Positions 42,512-51,887 of a stretch of DNA of 62,000 nucleotides are shown in pieces. The notes beneath the pieces were generated by a model. That model worked only from the letters and a program-made list of their open reading frames with translations. It was not told where the DNA came from and did no database searches. Every line of letters begins with the position of its first letter. The first letter of the stretch is position 1. A program made the translations under genes and the position numbers. Origin of the DNA: Symbiodinium natans (lineage: Eukaryota > Sar > Dinophyceae > Suessiales > Symbiodiniaceae); NCBI GenBank assembly GCA_905221605.1, contig CAJNDS010000258.1, positions 1-62,000 of the forward strand. The letters are read 5' to 3'.

Positions 42512-43060
42512 TTATTTCATGGTATTCCATTGGCAATGCCAAAGCAAGAGAAAAGGGGATAAAGCAATATGGAAGGCAGCAGCGAAGTACGAGAACAAAG
42601 TTCCAATAACAGAAAGGATGAAAGCCACAACGAAGAGAGCAAGGATAGGCAAGGAAGCAAACGAAGTGGTAAGCAAAACCGATACACAACCTGTGTTCAA
42701 AAGAATTGCAATTGGTGGCTTATCAACCTGGGGTAAGGGCGGTGCTTGGAATTTTGTTTCGTGCTTGGGTGTTTGGGTGTTGTGTTGGGAGTTTTGGCTT
42801 GTGTTACGGATTTTTGAGATAGTTTTTGGGGTGTGCTTTGTGTTTTGCGGGCTTGGCGGGGTTGATGTAGTAGTATTGAGTGTGAGGCCTGGGGTCGGCC
42901 TGTGCTCGCTGGGGGGAGGGGGCTGGCACTCCTCGAAGGGCGGCGGGGACATCCCGGGGCTGATATTCGTCAGCAGCAGGGCCCACGTGAAGGGCAGCGA
43001 CAAGAAGCCACTCCCAAAGCACCTGAGCTTGTCAAGGACCCTCCGCCAACGAAGGGACGA
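42512..43060 (-). CDS. Possible exon: Pro/Thr stalk plus hydrophobic segments
   Basis: One minus-strand frame runs through LRCFGSGFLSLPFTWALLLT, then a long Pro/Thr/Asn-rich stretch (PPPPSEHRPTPGLTLNTTTS), and then two hydrophobic segments (PILALFVVAFILSVIGTLF, HIALSPFLLLWHC) before a stop. This could be the stalk and membrane anchor of a surface protein. The plus strand is also open here, and the DNA is AT-rich, so the call is weak. Confidence 0.25.
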   Translation of the reverse strand, partial: SSLRWRRVLDKLRCFGSGFLSLPFTWALLLTNISPGMSPPPFEECQPPPPSEHRPTPGLTLNTTTSTPPSPQNTKHTPKTISKIRNTSQNSQHNTQTPKHETKFQAPPLPQVDKPPIAILLNTGCVSVLLTTSFASLPILALFVVAFILSVIGTLFSYFAAAFHIALSPFLLLWHCQWNTMK

Positions 43061-44535
43061 AGACATGTGGTAGAGCGTCTGGGGCAAGCTACGGACAGCC
43101 CCTCTGGTCGAATTTAGAACTGCCATGCCATGAGCACCACATCGAGAGGACGCCCAGGAGGGGGTAGACATAGCTGGCCTGAGATGACGAGGAATGTGGA
43201 CTTGCGCCTTTTGAGATGTATCGAGTGTCGCCCACAGCATCCTATAGACAGACCTGCCCACCGTTGCCAGCTTTACTTCCATCCGAACGTGCTTGTACAG
43301 TAGTTCACACAGACTTCAAGAACTCGGATTATGGGAGGTTGTCATGCGCATCGGCGCATCAGGGGTCAAACATTGGGCAGGTTGCAGTGTCCGCCAGCTG
43401 CTTCGCTTTCCTTGGAGCAGGGCAGAGTCCTCCAATAAGCTTCTGCGATCTAAGAAAGTCACGAGTTAAGACGGCATTATGAAGCATTGCAGGGGTCATT
43501 GTTTGACAATGGGAAAAGCACTCCAAAAGCTATCTTCATCTACGTGGCGCTCGACCCACCAGCACGGACCAGGCGGTACGGCCGTCTGGACTCTGCGGCA
43601 AGAGCGCCTGAAAGCATTGCCCAAGCAAACCTTCTGAGAACTTGCACTAAGAGCACTAGAAGAGAAGAAACCAATTAAAACAAAAACATGGGCGATTCGG
43701 CATAGTCGACCATGGCACGAGGGCAGACATGAGCAGGCCCTGCATTGCTGCAAACCTTGCCGCACTGGTCTCCTGCAAGGAGCATCGGGTATGGGTGCTC
43801 TGACTTCGGAAAAAGGCCTTAGGTGGCAAAAATCCTCGGGAAGGAAGGCCAGCGGACCACATCCCACCAGGCTGCTGGTCTTCAGGTCAACCATGTCGGA
43901 GGTGAGATCCTTCAAATCCCAGGGGAGAACGACACCCACTCAAGACACGCTCTTGCGATGTCGTGCGTCCGAGCAGCTGCCCCGAGAGCTAGCAGCAGAG
44001 ACGCCACGGCAACTGCCACAGGCGCAGCGAGGGAGGTGGCCAATGCCTTGCAAAAAGCAACTGCCTTTGGTCACTGGATGTTGCTGCTGTCAAGAGCCTT
44101 AATCGGCCTTCTTTCGGCCTCGGGCTGCCTAGGCCTAGGGCTTACGGCAGCAGCTACCTTTGCGCATCTCATCTCTTCAGCCCCTATGGCCCTATGACGG
44201 CTCTATGACTATTTCAGCTTCGTTACGGCGGAGCGATTGGGACTGGCGGTTGTCGCTTGTGCAAACACCCCGATGAGGCCAAACTGTGGGGAGGGGAGGA
44301 AAGTCCTGCAGGGCGGTTTCAGCTGCGTCGAAGTGATGCACCGGAGGTCCTACAAGAGATCCCGTCCTTGGGCCTACGCTGGTGCCGTTCTGGCTTGCGA
44401 CGACAGTGCGCGCCAGCTCTCCAACCAGAAGCAACACCAGTACCATCACCCAGGGTGGTGAGGATCCAGGCTGGATCACGGCTCCCAACTGCTGCAACGA
44501 AGAGTTGCTGTCAAGCTGGGTGCTACACCACCAGA

Positions 44536-44893
44536 CGATGGCAAAGGAGATGAGAGGCATCATCATGTCTAGGACCCCCGGTGTTTCGTCGGCGTCCCGC
44601 ACCAGGAGCTCATAGGGCCGGGACAATTCTCCCTCCTTCTCCTCTGTGCGCAGCAGGTGCAGCAGCACCGGGTAGCCCAGCTCGCTCTCCACGCTCTGGC
44701 GCAGCACTGCCTCGGAGACCGGCCAGTTCTCGATGGCTCCTTCCCGTGGGTTTCCAGACACCACCACGCCACCCATGACGTTTGACCAAGATGAGGATGT
44801 TCCAAAGAACGGCAGCTCCTGCGCATGCTCTAAGAAAGGCGTGTGAAGCACCCGTTGGTCCATGAAAAGCCTGAGCCCAATTGGGTTTCGCAT
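44536..44893 (-). CDS. Exon of a probable membrane protein
   Basis: The frame may begin at the ATG at 44893 or at a GGGCTCAG|GC acceptor ending at 44871. It reads LPFFGTSSSWSNVMGGVVVS, SESELGYPVLLHLLRTEEK-like charged sequence, and a hydrophobic segment (LDMMMPLISFAIVWW) near a GGTG|GTGTAG donor. It fits an extracellular or lumenal domain entering a membrane helix. A further hydrophobic run (VMVLVLLLVGELARTVV) continues in frame. No family recognised. Confidence 0.45.
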
Positions 44894-45182
44894 CTACTGC
44901 TGGTCGAGGCTCCATCCGCTGCAAGCCGCGCAGGGTCTTGCGTACCTGACGAAACGCAAAACTGATCGCGGGACTGCACAACTTTGCACAACTCCGTGAG
45001 ATGAGAAACATAAGAGCTGCCTACCGCCACTTAAACGAGATCAACGGAGCCACATACTGAGTCATACTGTGAACCAGTGAATCGTTGTGAACCATATACT
45101 AGTCACACGTGAAAGGAGCCAGGGAAGCGAGCAGGATCAAGCGGGAACCCTTGCCAAAGGACACAGGCCCGCGAGCCTTCAC

Positions 45183-45323
45183 CTCGGTGCTGTCTGCGCG
45201 CGCCTGCTGCAGCGCTTGCTCCAGAGCTTCGCTGCTCTTGTCCACGGGCTTCGGCTGCAAGCTCCGCCAGAGCCGGCCGGGCTGTTGCTGGAGGATGGCT
45301 CCCATGGTCACTAAGGCAGATAC
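45183..45323 (-). CDS. Internal exon upstream of the membrane-protein exon
   Basis: Exactly 47 codons in phase 0 between a GTTCCCAG acceptor and a CGAG|GTGAAG donor. It reads VSALVTMGAILQQQPGRLWR, then SSEALEQALQQARADSTE. Both boundaries are canonical, so the exon is well supported; the function is unknown. Confidence 0.6.
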
Positions 45324-45641
45324 CTGGGAACACAGAGCTGCTTCAAGCTGTGTCACGCTGAGGTTTCAGGTATGAACAGAGTTTGTCAGATTCAAGCTTC
45401 CTCCGACCAATACCAAACAGTGCACTGTGTTGCGCTCTAAGTGCAGATGTGGAACCGTGAAGGCGATTGGACGAAGCCACCAGGCCTCCACAAGAAAGCT
45501 TCTTCTAAAGGGCTCTTCCTCTGAACTTGCCAGGTTGGCTCTACAATTGGTCATGACGCGTGCTTTTTTTGGGCAGATGCATGCTAGGGCAGCAGCGAGA
45601 GAACTCATCTTCAAGCTGACTCGTGCCGAATATTGAGCTTT

Positions 45642-45896
45642 CTATGCACCAAAGGCAAGAGCTTCAATTGATCTGGATGAGGCCTTGGTCCCAAGCATTA
45701 GCTGCAATCGCTTGCTAGTTCTGATCAAGCATCTCTTGAAATCATCCAGATCGGTAATAGTAATAGCCCATGAAGGCCTCGGTCGTTTCCCAAGCGACCT
45801 CCCAGTAGGCTGCGCTGTCCTTTCGGCCTCCCCATTTCGGCTACAGGCAGGGATGTTACGTGCTGCTATCTGAAGGTTTGCCATGCAGGGCAACAT
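45642..45896 (-). CDS. Possible terminal exon
   Basis: A frame ending in a stop at 45642 with a protein-like tail, ITDLDDFKRCLIRTSKRLQL and ASSRSIEALAFGA. The start of the exon could not be fixed. It may end the Cys-module gene or belong to a neighbour. Confidence 0.3.
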   Translation of the reverse strand: MLPCMANLQIAARNIPACSRNGEAERTAQPTGRSLGKRPRPSWAITITDLDDFKRCLIRTSKRLQLMLGTKASSRSIEALAFGA

Positions 45897-46127
45897 CCGA
45901 AGCAGCAGCGGCCGTCAGACAACTTCAGATCAGTTCCGGATACCATCCTATGATGCGTCTCCGGACGCACATACACAGATCTCACAGCAACCATGAAACG
46001 ATCCTTCGGCTGTTCGGCGGGCTGCTCGAAGCCAGGCGGCTGCAGCAGGTGCAAGGGCCTCAGCAGATCTTCGATTGCTGAGAATCTCTGGCTCAGTGGG
46101 AACGGCAAGACACTCAAAATTAACATT

Positions 46128-46186
46128 ACACTCAAGAGTACACACTCAACAGTACACTCAACAGTACACTCAACAGTACACTCAGC
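46128..46186. repeat. 12-bp tandem repeat, ACTCAACAGTAC
   Basis: Three and a half copies of a 12-bp unit with a diverged first copy. On the minus strand, in phase, it would encode a repeated Glu-Cys-Thr-Val, inside a frame at 45866-46234. Confidence 0.85.
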
Positions 46187-46389
46187 AAGGCACCTCATCA
46201 GCATCCGTCTCAGTAGATCCCTCGGGACGAGCACTTGCTATTCCTCAGCCGTCGGCCGTCGGCAAAATCACTCGAAGCTACAGGAAGCAGCACGAACTCT
46301 CACAAGTCAAGAGCCACATCGAGTCGCTAAGCAGACCCCCAGTACAGTGCAAGGTGCGCGAGAAGCAGTCGGCAAGCGTTCTGCTTGAC

Positions 46390-46554
46390 AGAGCGACAAT
46401 TGCCAAAAGCGCTCCAGCTCGGAAGCCTCGGAAGCGTCCTGATCGACATCTCGTAGCCATGGCGTCGGATTGCTTTGAGCCCACGTACTGCACCGCTGGC
46501 AATGCTCCGCTACACAAGAAGGCATCTGAGTCATCTCCGCAGAGACCCATGCTC
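46390..46554 (-). CDS. Probable Cys-rich exon
   Basis: A strong acceptor (CTTCTCGGTTTCAG) opens a frame AWVSAEMTQMPSCVAEHCQR and CSTWAQ, followed by an acidic stretch (DVDQDASEASELERFW). SCVAEHC resembles the C-x-x-x-C pair preceding the GY segment of the module. The donor was not fixed. Confidence 0.4.
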
Positions 46555-46890
46555 CTGAAACCGAGAAGGATAAAGATGAACAATGACTGAAACAACTGGG
46601 TGGGCGGCATGCTGCTAGAGGCAAGCACCCCGAAAGCTCCTCAGCTTGGCTCAAGCATCTAAGGTGGAGTGGAGGGAGCCTCGGTTCCTCCTGGTTCCAC
46701 TTCTCTGCAGCTTGGCAACTGCCACCACCACCTCGCACCACGGCGCGGCACCACCGCGACAGGTGACGCTGGGCCTTCCTGCGTAGCCTCAAAGAAGCTA
46801 CCGAACACATTGAAAGATGCCAAGGGAAAGAACAGACTCGTTGTGTTGTGATCAAGCACCTACAAGTACCAACGCCCATACTTCTTCGAC

Positions 46891-47011
46891 CTTGGCAGTT
46901 CGTGATGAAGCTTGTCATGAGGCTCCCACCGTTCGCGCAAGCATAGGTCTGGCTCTCGTTGTCGTAGTCGAAACCCGGTGGCAATGGGTCTGGCGGTGGA
47001 CAAGAGAGGAC
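46891..47011 (-). CDS. Cys-module exon: CPPPDPLPPGF...YACANG
   Basis: The acceptor AATGCCCAG and donor CCAAG|GTCGAAG enclose 121 bp. It encodes LSCPPPDPLPPGFDYDNESQ then TYACANGGSL and ends with TNCQ. This fuses the C-x-DP-x-PP-G-Y and W/Y-x-C-A-x-G parts of the module in a single exon. Confidence 0.65.
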
Positions 47012-47111
47012 CTGGGCATTAACCAAGGCGAGCGGAAAAGGTTTTCAGAGGCCTTCTGCAACATGCACCAAAGACTTTCATACATGAGAAATGTTGTCTG
47101 AAGTCGCGGCC

Positions 47112-47219
47112 TGACAGCGGGGCGGAGTCCAGTCAAGCACGCGTCCTCGCTGCGTGTTCTCATTCGGGCACTCGGCGACCTCAACGAGGTCAACGTTTGG
47201 GAGGAAAGATGTGAAGACA
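47112..47219 (-). CDS. Cys-module exon: ECPNENT...WTPPRC
   Basis: After a GCAAAGAG acceptor the frame reads VDLVEVAECPNENTQRGR, then VLDWTPPRCQ. This is the CP-x-x-NT...W-x-PP-x-C segment of the module, preceding the 46891 exon. The donor was not fixed. Confidence 0.5.
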
Positions 47220-47531
47220 CTCTTTGCAGTGCTCACGAGCAGTGTTTAGCGTTCACCCTGGCAAATCGCGCGAGTCGTTTTCTGAGGACTTTCTTAGGTA
47301 CGCGCCGTGGGAAGCCCGACATGTGGTCCGCGGCATAACCTCAGAGGGATAGGTGCGGAGCAAGAGAACCAATTTGCGAAACATCAGCTTGAAGAATGTT
47401 CACGCCATGCTGCACTTCGCAGCTTTCTCCGGAGGAGATATTCAAGCAGCCAGAGAAGTCCAGCTCACACTCCTAAGGCCCGGGTGGGGGTACACACAAG
47501 CAAGAGTCATGCCTCATTGATCTGCAGATTT

Positions 47532-47641
47532 GGGGGTTTACGAAAGTACGGGACCCCGAATTATAGATTATAGACCCCAAATAATAGGATTCCCTTATAA
47601 ACAGGACCCCTATAAGGCACCCCTAACTTCGGAAAACCCCC
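47532..47641. mobile_element. MITE-like hairpin element, G-rich termini (copy 3)
   Basis: The left end GGGGGTTTACGAAAGTACGG pairs with the right end, whose complement reads GGGGGTTTTCCGAAGTTAGG. The interior contains ATAATAGGATTCCCTTATAA, related to the block in the 35774 copy. It lies in a presumed intron or spacer of the Cys-module gene. Confidence 0.6.
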
Positions 47642-48000
47642 ATTTGTGAACAAGGGGCATCGTACTCAGAGGGCAAATCACATCCGACGATGGGGTGGCA
47701 ACCCTCCAGTTCGATATGAACCTCGCAGCAGTCCTTGGCATGGTTGCGCAATCTTACTATATTGCTATCTTACTTTATTACTATACGATTACTGTATTAC
47801 TATATACACAAATAACATATATTAGTATATTAGTATATTGCCATATTAAGATTGATCTGTGGTTCAGGGTTTAGGGCTTAGGGCAACAAGTGAATAGAGA
47901 GATGTTCACTTCCGTTCAGGATGCCCCTGGGTCGATTACCTGTGCTGCATGGTAGCCGAGTTTGCCAAAACCTGGACCCATGGTCCATGTGAGGAGTCTT

Positions 48001-48171
48001 TGGTTTAGGGTTTAGGGTTTAGGGTTTAGGGTTTGGGGTTTAGGGTTAGGGTTTAGGGTCTAGGGTCTAGGGTTTGGGGTTTGGGGTTTGGGGTTTAGGG
48101 TTTAGGGTTTAGGGTTTAGGGTTAGGGTTTGGGGTTTGGGGTTGAGGGTTTAGGGTTTAGGGTTTAGGGTT
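48001..48171. repeat. Interstitial telomeric array (TTTAGGG/TTTGGGG)n, about 24 units
   Basis: A plus-strand array with many TTTGGGG, GTCTAGGG and TTAGGG variants, more heterogeneous than those at 11.9 and 26.7 kb. A smaller TTTAGGGCTTAGGG piece lies at 47866. The array ends about 14 bp from the donor of the exon at 48185. Confidence 0.95.
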
Positions 48172-48184
48172 TTCTTCATCTCAC

Positions 48185-48350
48185 CCACCGACTTTGTGAC
48201 AGGAAGGCGCAGTGTTCAACCTCCAGGCGCAGGAGGTCAGCCCCCAAAAACTGGGTGAGCTGTCTCTCGAAAGGCTTAAGGTAGGGTTGGTTTGTAAATC
48301 TCACGGTTTGCCGGTGAATCGCAGCTTCGCCCACTGCTCGCATATTCTGA
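48185..48350 (-). CDS. Probable exon next to the telomeric array
   Basis: The frame opens after AAAGTCAG and ends at a strong CGGTGG|GTGAGA donor. It encodes VGEAAIHRQTVRFTNQPYLK, PFERQLTQFLGADLLRLEVE and HCAFLSQSRW. It is not obviously part of the Cys module. No family recognised. Confidence 0.45.
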
Positions 48351-48399
48351 CTTTTATGTATCGAAATAAACAAATAACATGAACATTTGAATCCGGTGA

Positions 48400-48475
48400 T
48401 ACATATATATATATACACACATATATATATATATATACATATATATTTATATATATTTTTTAAGATATATGTATA
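48400..48475. repeat. (TA)n microsatellite
   Basis: Alternating TATATA and ACACAC tracts just upstream, on the minus strand, of the exon at 48185. Confidence 0.9.
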
Positions 48476-49242
48476 TATCTCATCTGATTTAACGGGAGAT
48501 ACAGATAGTTCTCAAATCGTGGCAGAGACCACTCAGATCACAAGCAACAACAAACAAGTCAATCAAGCATCCAATCTCGATTATCAGTCATGACGGGTTT
48601 ATGATGGGTTTCTTGGTATGTTGGATAGAGGGTATGCTGAGATGAAAAGAAGTAATGATGTTGCTGAATTGGATGGATCACATGGGGGCAGGATGAAACC
48701 ACGGTCAGAATTCAAGACAAAGGCGTCTATGACAAGGAATCTCGGGAAAACAGGTTGTTTCGATCATTTCGCTTTTGATGCGTGCCTCCGCCGTCAGGGC
48801 TCGCCATGCGACTGAGGATTCTTCCGGCATGCTCATATCGAGCACAAGAACTTCAATCCAGTAAAGTTGGCTTTGCTTGTCCAGCTGGGGAAGTCCCTCC
48901 GGGGTGACCGAACCTCCTGTTTGTCTTCCTGTTCCTTTGATTTCCCGTGCCCTGTAAGAAACAACAACCCCCAGAACAAGCATCTCCTCCCAGTGGCTTC
49001 TGTGTTTTCCTCCCTCCGTTACCTGTGTTGCCCTGTATCAGGTACCAGTAGCCGCATGCTTGCTGTAATGGGACAATTTGGGAGGCCTTTGCCTTCAGAG
49101 GGCTGCAGCGGGCATGTGAAGCCTCGCCCACTGAAAACCGTGGAAGGAGAGAAGACAAAGGAGCCAGCAACTTCGCTCTCAAAGCGGACTGAAAGCCCAA
49201 ATCACTCCGAGGCTCACTTCGGCTAGCGCAACCGGCCCTCAC

Positions 49243-49295
49243 ATTGCCAGCGTAACCAGGAGCACACTGCCAGCCCGAAGTGGTCCGCTGGTAGC
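49243..49295 (-). CDS. Cys-module exon: GYQ...WQCAPGYAGN
   Basis: This 53-bp exon begins in phase 1 after a CTGAGAG acceptor and ends at AAT|GTGAGG. It reads (G)YQRTTSGWQCAPGYAGN, the clearest form of the W-x-C-A-x-G-Y-x-G unit. It joins in phase to 49353-49431 across a 57-nt intron that begins with GC. Confidence 0.7.
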
Positions 49296-49352
49296 CTCTC
49301 AGGTACTGGGTGCGCAAAGTTCACCAAAGCTGCCGGGACTCCCACCGCTTGC

Positions 49353-49431
49353 CTTCCCGGAATGGCTCGTCACAATGTGGCATGACGCACCGCGGCAGGG
49401 ACCAAACAAGGCCATCAGCTTCCTGGTTGTC
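49353..49431 (-). CDS. Cys-module exon: DNQEADGLVW...CDEPFREG
   Basis: A 79-bp exon in phase 0 after TGAACTCAG. It reads DNQEADGLVWSLPRCVMPHC, then DEPFREG, and ends at a GC-type donor (GGAAG|GCAAGC). Reading on past this point meets an in-frame TGA, whereas splicing here restores Gly-Tyr with the next exon exactly in phase. It carries the W-x-LP-x-C...C-x-EP segment of the module. Confidence 0.7.
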
Positions 49432-49474
49432 CTGAGTTCAAGTGACAGGGTGATTTGACAGCCCACACCCAGCA

Positions 49475-49569
49475 CAGAAGCTCGAATCTCCAATCGGCGA
49501 AGCTTCGGCCGGGCAGTGGGCGACCTCCATTTCACCCACAAATGGCGGGATGCAGGTGAAGTTGCACTC
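49475..49569 (-). CDS. Cys-module exon: ECNFTCIPPFVG...CPAE
   Basis: After a CTGAAGAG acceptor it reads ECNFTCIPPFVGEMEVAHC, then PAEASPIGDS. This is the C-x-x-x-C-x-PPFVG...CPA core of the module. The donor was not fixed. Confidence 0.6.
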
Positions 49570-49747
49570 CTCTTCAGGGACTTAGGGGTTCTCACGAACT
49601 CCAGCAGCCAATGGGCCACCCCGAAGCATCAGCTCCATATCGACTCTCCCCCTACTCAGGCTGCCAAACCGACGGGTGCCCTGAGTGACTAGTCGCGTCA
49701 ACGGCAACAAGAAACTAAGTAAGCCACTCCCCCCCCGTCTCTCCTGG

Positions 49748-49832
49748 CCAGGTGCCACACTGTTATTGCAGCCAATCTCCACATGCGCACAGCGTTCCAC
49801 CACGGGCACGTCGCAGGGCAGCGGCGTGTAGC
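49748..49832 (-). CDS. Cys-module exon: GYTPLPCDVP...NNSVAPGQ
   Basis: Acceptor TGGAGCTCAG. It reads YTPLPCDVPVVERCAHVEIG, then CNNSVAPGQ, the N-terminal part of the module ahead of 49475. The donor is probably a non-GT type (CCAG|GAGAGA) and is uncertain. Confidence 0.55.
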
Positions 49833-50059
49833 CTGAGCTCCAGGACCAGCTTTGGTGTTACCCCATTTTGACCCCTCATCCTCCTCTTTCATGCCATCAA
49901 GATTCCTCAAACCCATCATTCTGCTAGGCACGTGCTCAGATCCACAAAAAATTGGAAAGGTCCCACAATCCGTAGATCATTAGCCTTCCATCACACTACC
50001 AAAGGCCCGCGCGGTTCGCTGAGACAAGCAGCAGCCGGAAAGTGATGCCCTCGACCAGC

Positions 50060-50122
50060 AACCCGACATATCCGACATTAACTCGCAGTGAAACTCCGCC
50101 TCGCCACTGTAGCCTTCCGCAC
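50060..50122 (-). CDS. Cys-module exon: AEGYSGEAEFHCE
   Basis: Acceptor ACAGCCGAG. The exon reads AEGYSGEAEFHCELMSD, a variant of the C-A-x-GY-x-G unit, about 115 bp downstream of 50238-50334. The donor may be at CGA|GTTAAT or later. Confidence 0.5.
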
Positions 50123-50237
50123 CTCGGCTGTTTTCAGCATCCAGGGTATCACTGGTAAGCGCCGTATGCTTGTGCGCTTGCCCGCAGCGCCCAACGCAGA
50201 GGGACAATGAAACTCCACGTGTCCGAACGTTAGGGAC

Positions 50238-50334
50238 CTGGCATCGCCATTCTCCAGACTCCAGAACGTAGGCTTCGGGGACCGGATCCGGATGGCGGCA
50301 CGTCAGGTGGCAGTCCGGGATGGTGAAGTTGAAC
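50238..50334 (-). CDS. Cys-module exon: CHLTCRHPDPVPEAY...WRC
   Basis: Acceptor TTTTAAG and donor TGCCAG|GTCCCT enclose one base plus 32 codons. It reads FNFTIPDCHLTCRHPDPVPE, then AYVLESGEWRCQ: here the C-x-DP-x-P-x-x-Y and W-x-C parts of the module are fused in one exon. Confidence 0.65.
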
Positions 50335-50689
50335 CTTAAAATATCTTTAAATCAAAACTCAAACGCATGTTGACTACGTGAACGACGACTAAGAAACACC
50401 GGCTGCTGCCATCGAAGAGGAGTGGAACGAGGTGAGCCAGACTGTTGCAAGACTCTTACAAGACTTTCCTCCTACATGTGTATGTCACTATATATGTCGA
50501 TGTTAATCGGCGGCCGAAGCAGGAAGCCGGCTTCCGGGCTTTTTCGCAACCAAGGAGCTCGAATGTAGGATCTATGTTGTCTCCTGGGCAAGCGCCTCAG
50601 ATGGCAAGAACCTGGAGAAATATCTGAGTCTGAGTCATGGCAGCAGGGCTGGCATGTGGCATCACGCAGCCCGCTTGTCTGAAACCCAG

Positions 50690-50837
50690 CGGCCATAGGA
50701 AGACGGGCCCACAAATGGCCACTGGCAGGCTATCTCGCAAACATGTCCGGGATCCAGCAGAGAACAGTTCGAGAGGTCCAGCTCACACTGGTCATCGGCG
50801 AGAGCTGGTGCCAAGCATGGCATAAGTGGCATACATC
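50690..50837 (-). CDS. Cys-module exon: complete N-part and core
   Basis: A very strong acceptor (TTCTTTTGTTTCAG) opens CMPLMPCLAPALADDQCELD, then LSNCSLLDPGHVCEIACQWP and FVGPSSYG. It carries in one exon what is split elsewhere: the CxxxxPC...D-x-C start and the DPG-x-x-C-x-x-x-C-x-x-PFVG core. The donor was not fixed; the frame stops near 50664. Confidence 0.65.
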
Positions 50838-51069
50838 CTGAAACAAAAGAAGTGCATGTCGCGAGGTTGATTCAGGAGTCGGGCCCTAGGGCTGATCTCA
50901 AGTTCAGAAACATTGGTGTCAGTAGGACTTTCTGCAACTCCCCGGGCCTGAGAAAGTCAAGGACGCATTGCAGACGTGGCACTCCTTCACGACTGTTCCA
51001 ACATATCCTGGTCTTGTGAGTCACCGCGGCGGTGAAGATGCCCGGCAACATGCTGCATGCAATCATATA

Positions 51070-51170
51070 CATCCGGCGAAAATTCTCGCCAAGCAGCCCT
51101 GCTGGCAGGTCCACGTCCCGTTTGGCAGCTTTGTGTAGCCCAATGGTGGACTAGATGGGTCCACACAGCC
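51070..51170 (-). CDS. Cys-module exon: GCVDPSSPPLGY...WTCQQGC
   Basis: Acceptor GACATTCAG. The exon reads GCVDPSSPPLGYTKLPNGTW, then TCQQGCLARIFAGC, the C-x-DP-x-PP-x-GY...W-x-C part of the module. The 3' limit is approximate. Confidence 0.6.
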
Positions 51171-51439
51171 CTGAATGTCCACAACAGTGGAGGGAAGCAC
51201 AGCTGACAAAGCCAAAGGCTTTAAGCATGGTGGAGCTGCACCACTCGACTTGGGTACACATGGCATCGCATGACTGCTTGCTTAGGCAACCTCGACCGAT
51301 CGAAAAGGCTTGAACATGCCTGGAACTCACAGCGGATCCGCTCGAAGTCGATGACTCTCGCAGGGTCAATATTGCCTGGTTGTCAGTTTACGGTTTCTGG
51401 CTTCGACATGCTTCGGCTGGCTTAGCCTCTGGGAAACAC

Positions 51440-51522
51440 TATTTGCCCAGGTGCCCACTGGACAGGTGTAGTCAGGGCCAGCCGTCTCGTTGCTATGGAT
51501 ACCTGGCGGCAAGATCACGGGC
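51440..51522 (-). CDS. Cys-module exon: LPPGIHSNETAG...YTCPVGTW
   Basis: Acceptor CCGTCTAG and donor AAATA|GTGTTT. It reads VILPPGIHSNETAGPDYTCP, then VGTWAN, equivalent to the PP-G-Y...W-x-C-A-x-G segment with Tyr in place of Trp. Confidence 0.5.
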
Positions 51523-51769
51523 CTAGACGGAATGAATGCAGGCAAGGGGCTCCTTGCTGACACTTTCCTGGCTCCTACTGGGATGAACAGGTGCTTTGCC
51601 ATCTGATGCAAGGCCAGCAACCAATCGTGGAGTTGCCCTGCTCCATGGAGTCTTCCATATCAACTTCATCCTGTGGACAGCTTCGGTGAATTGGCCATTA
51701 AAGACGTACCTAGCTGGGCAATGCTGTGCAGGGACTGGGGTGTTGAGGTTTAGACTTTAGAGAGCTCAC

Positions 51770-51887
51770 CCGACTCCTCCCACACGTAGGTGGTGTTCTC
51801 CAAGTAGCCGGCCATGCACGGAACTCGACAAATTTGTCCCGGGCCCGTCCCATCGCACACACTGTAGTTCAGGCCACAGACCTGGTC
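51770..51887 (-). CDS. Cys-module exon: DQVCGLNYSVCDG...YVWEES
   Basis: 118 bp between a CTCGACAG acceptor and a TCGG|GTGAGC donor. It reads DQVCGLNYSVCDGTGPGQIC, then RVPCMAGYLENTTYVWEES. It has the same length and phase as the exon at 61695-61812, which supports both. Confidence 0.65.

Noticed and set aside
46646-46655. TTGGCTCAAG, matching the 3' end of the dinoflagellate spliced leader
   Set aside because: Only the last ten bases match; the upstream half of the 22-nt leader is absent. No spliced-leader gene or relict leader was found elsewhere by eye.
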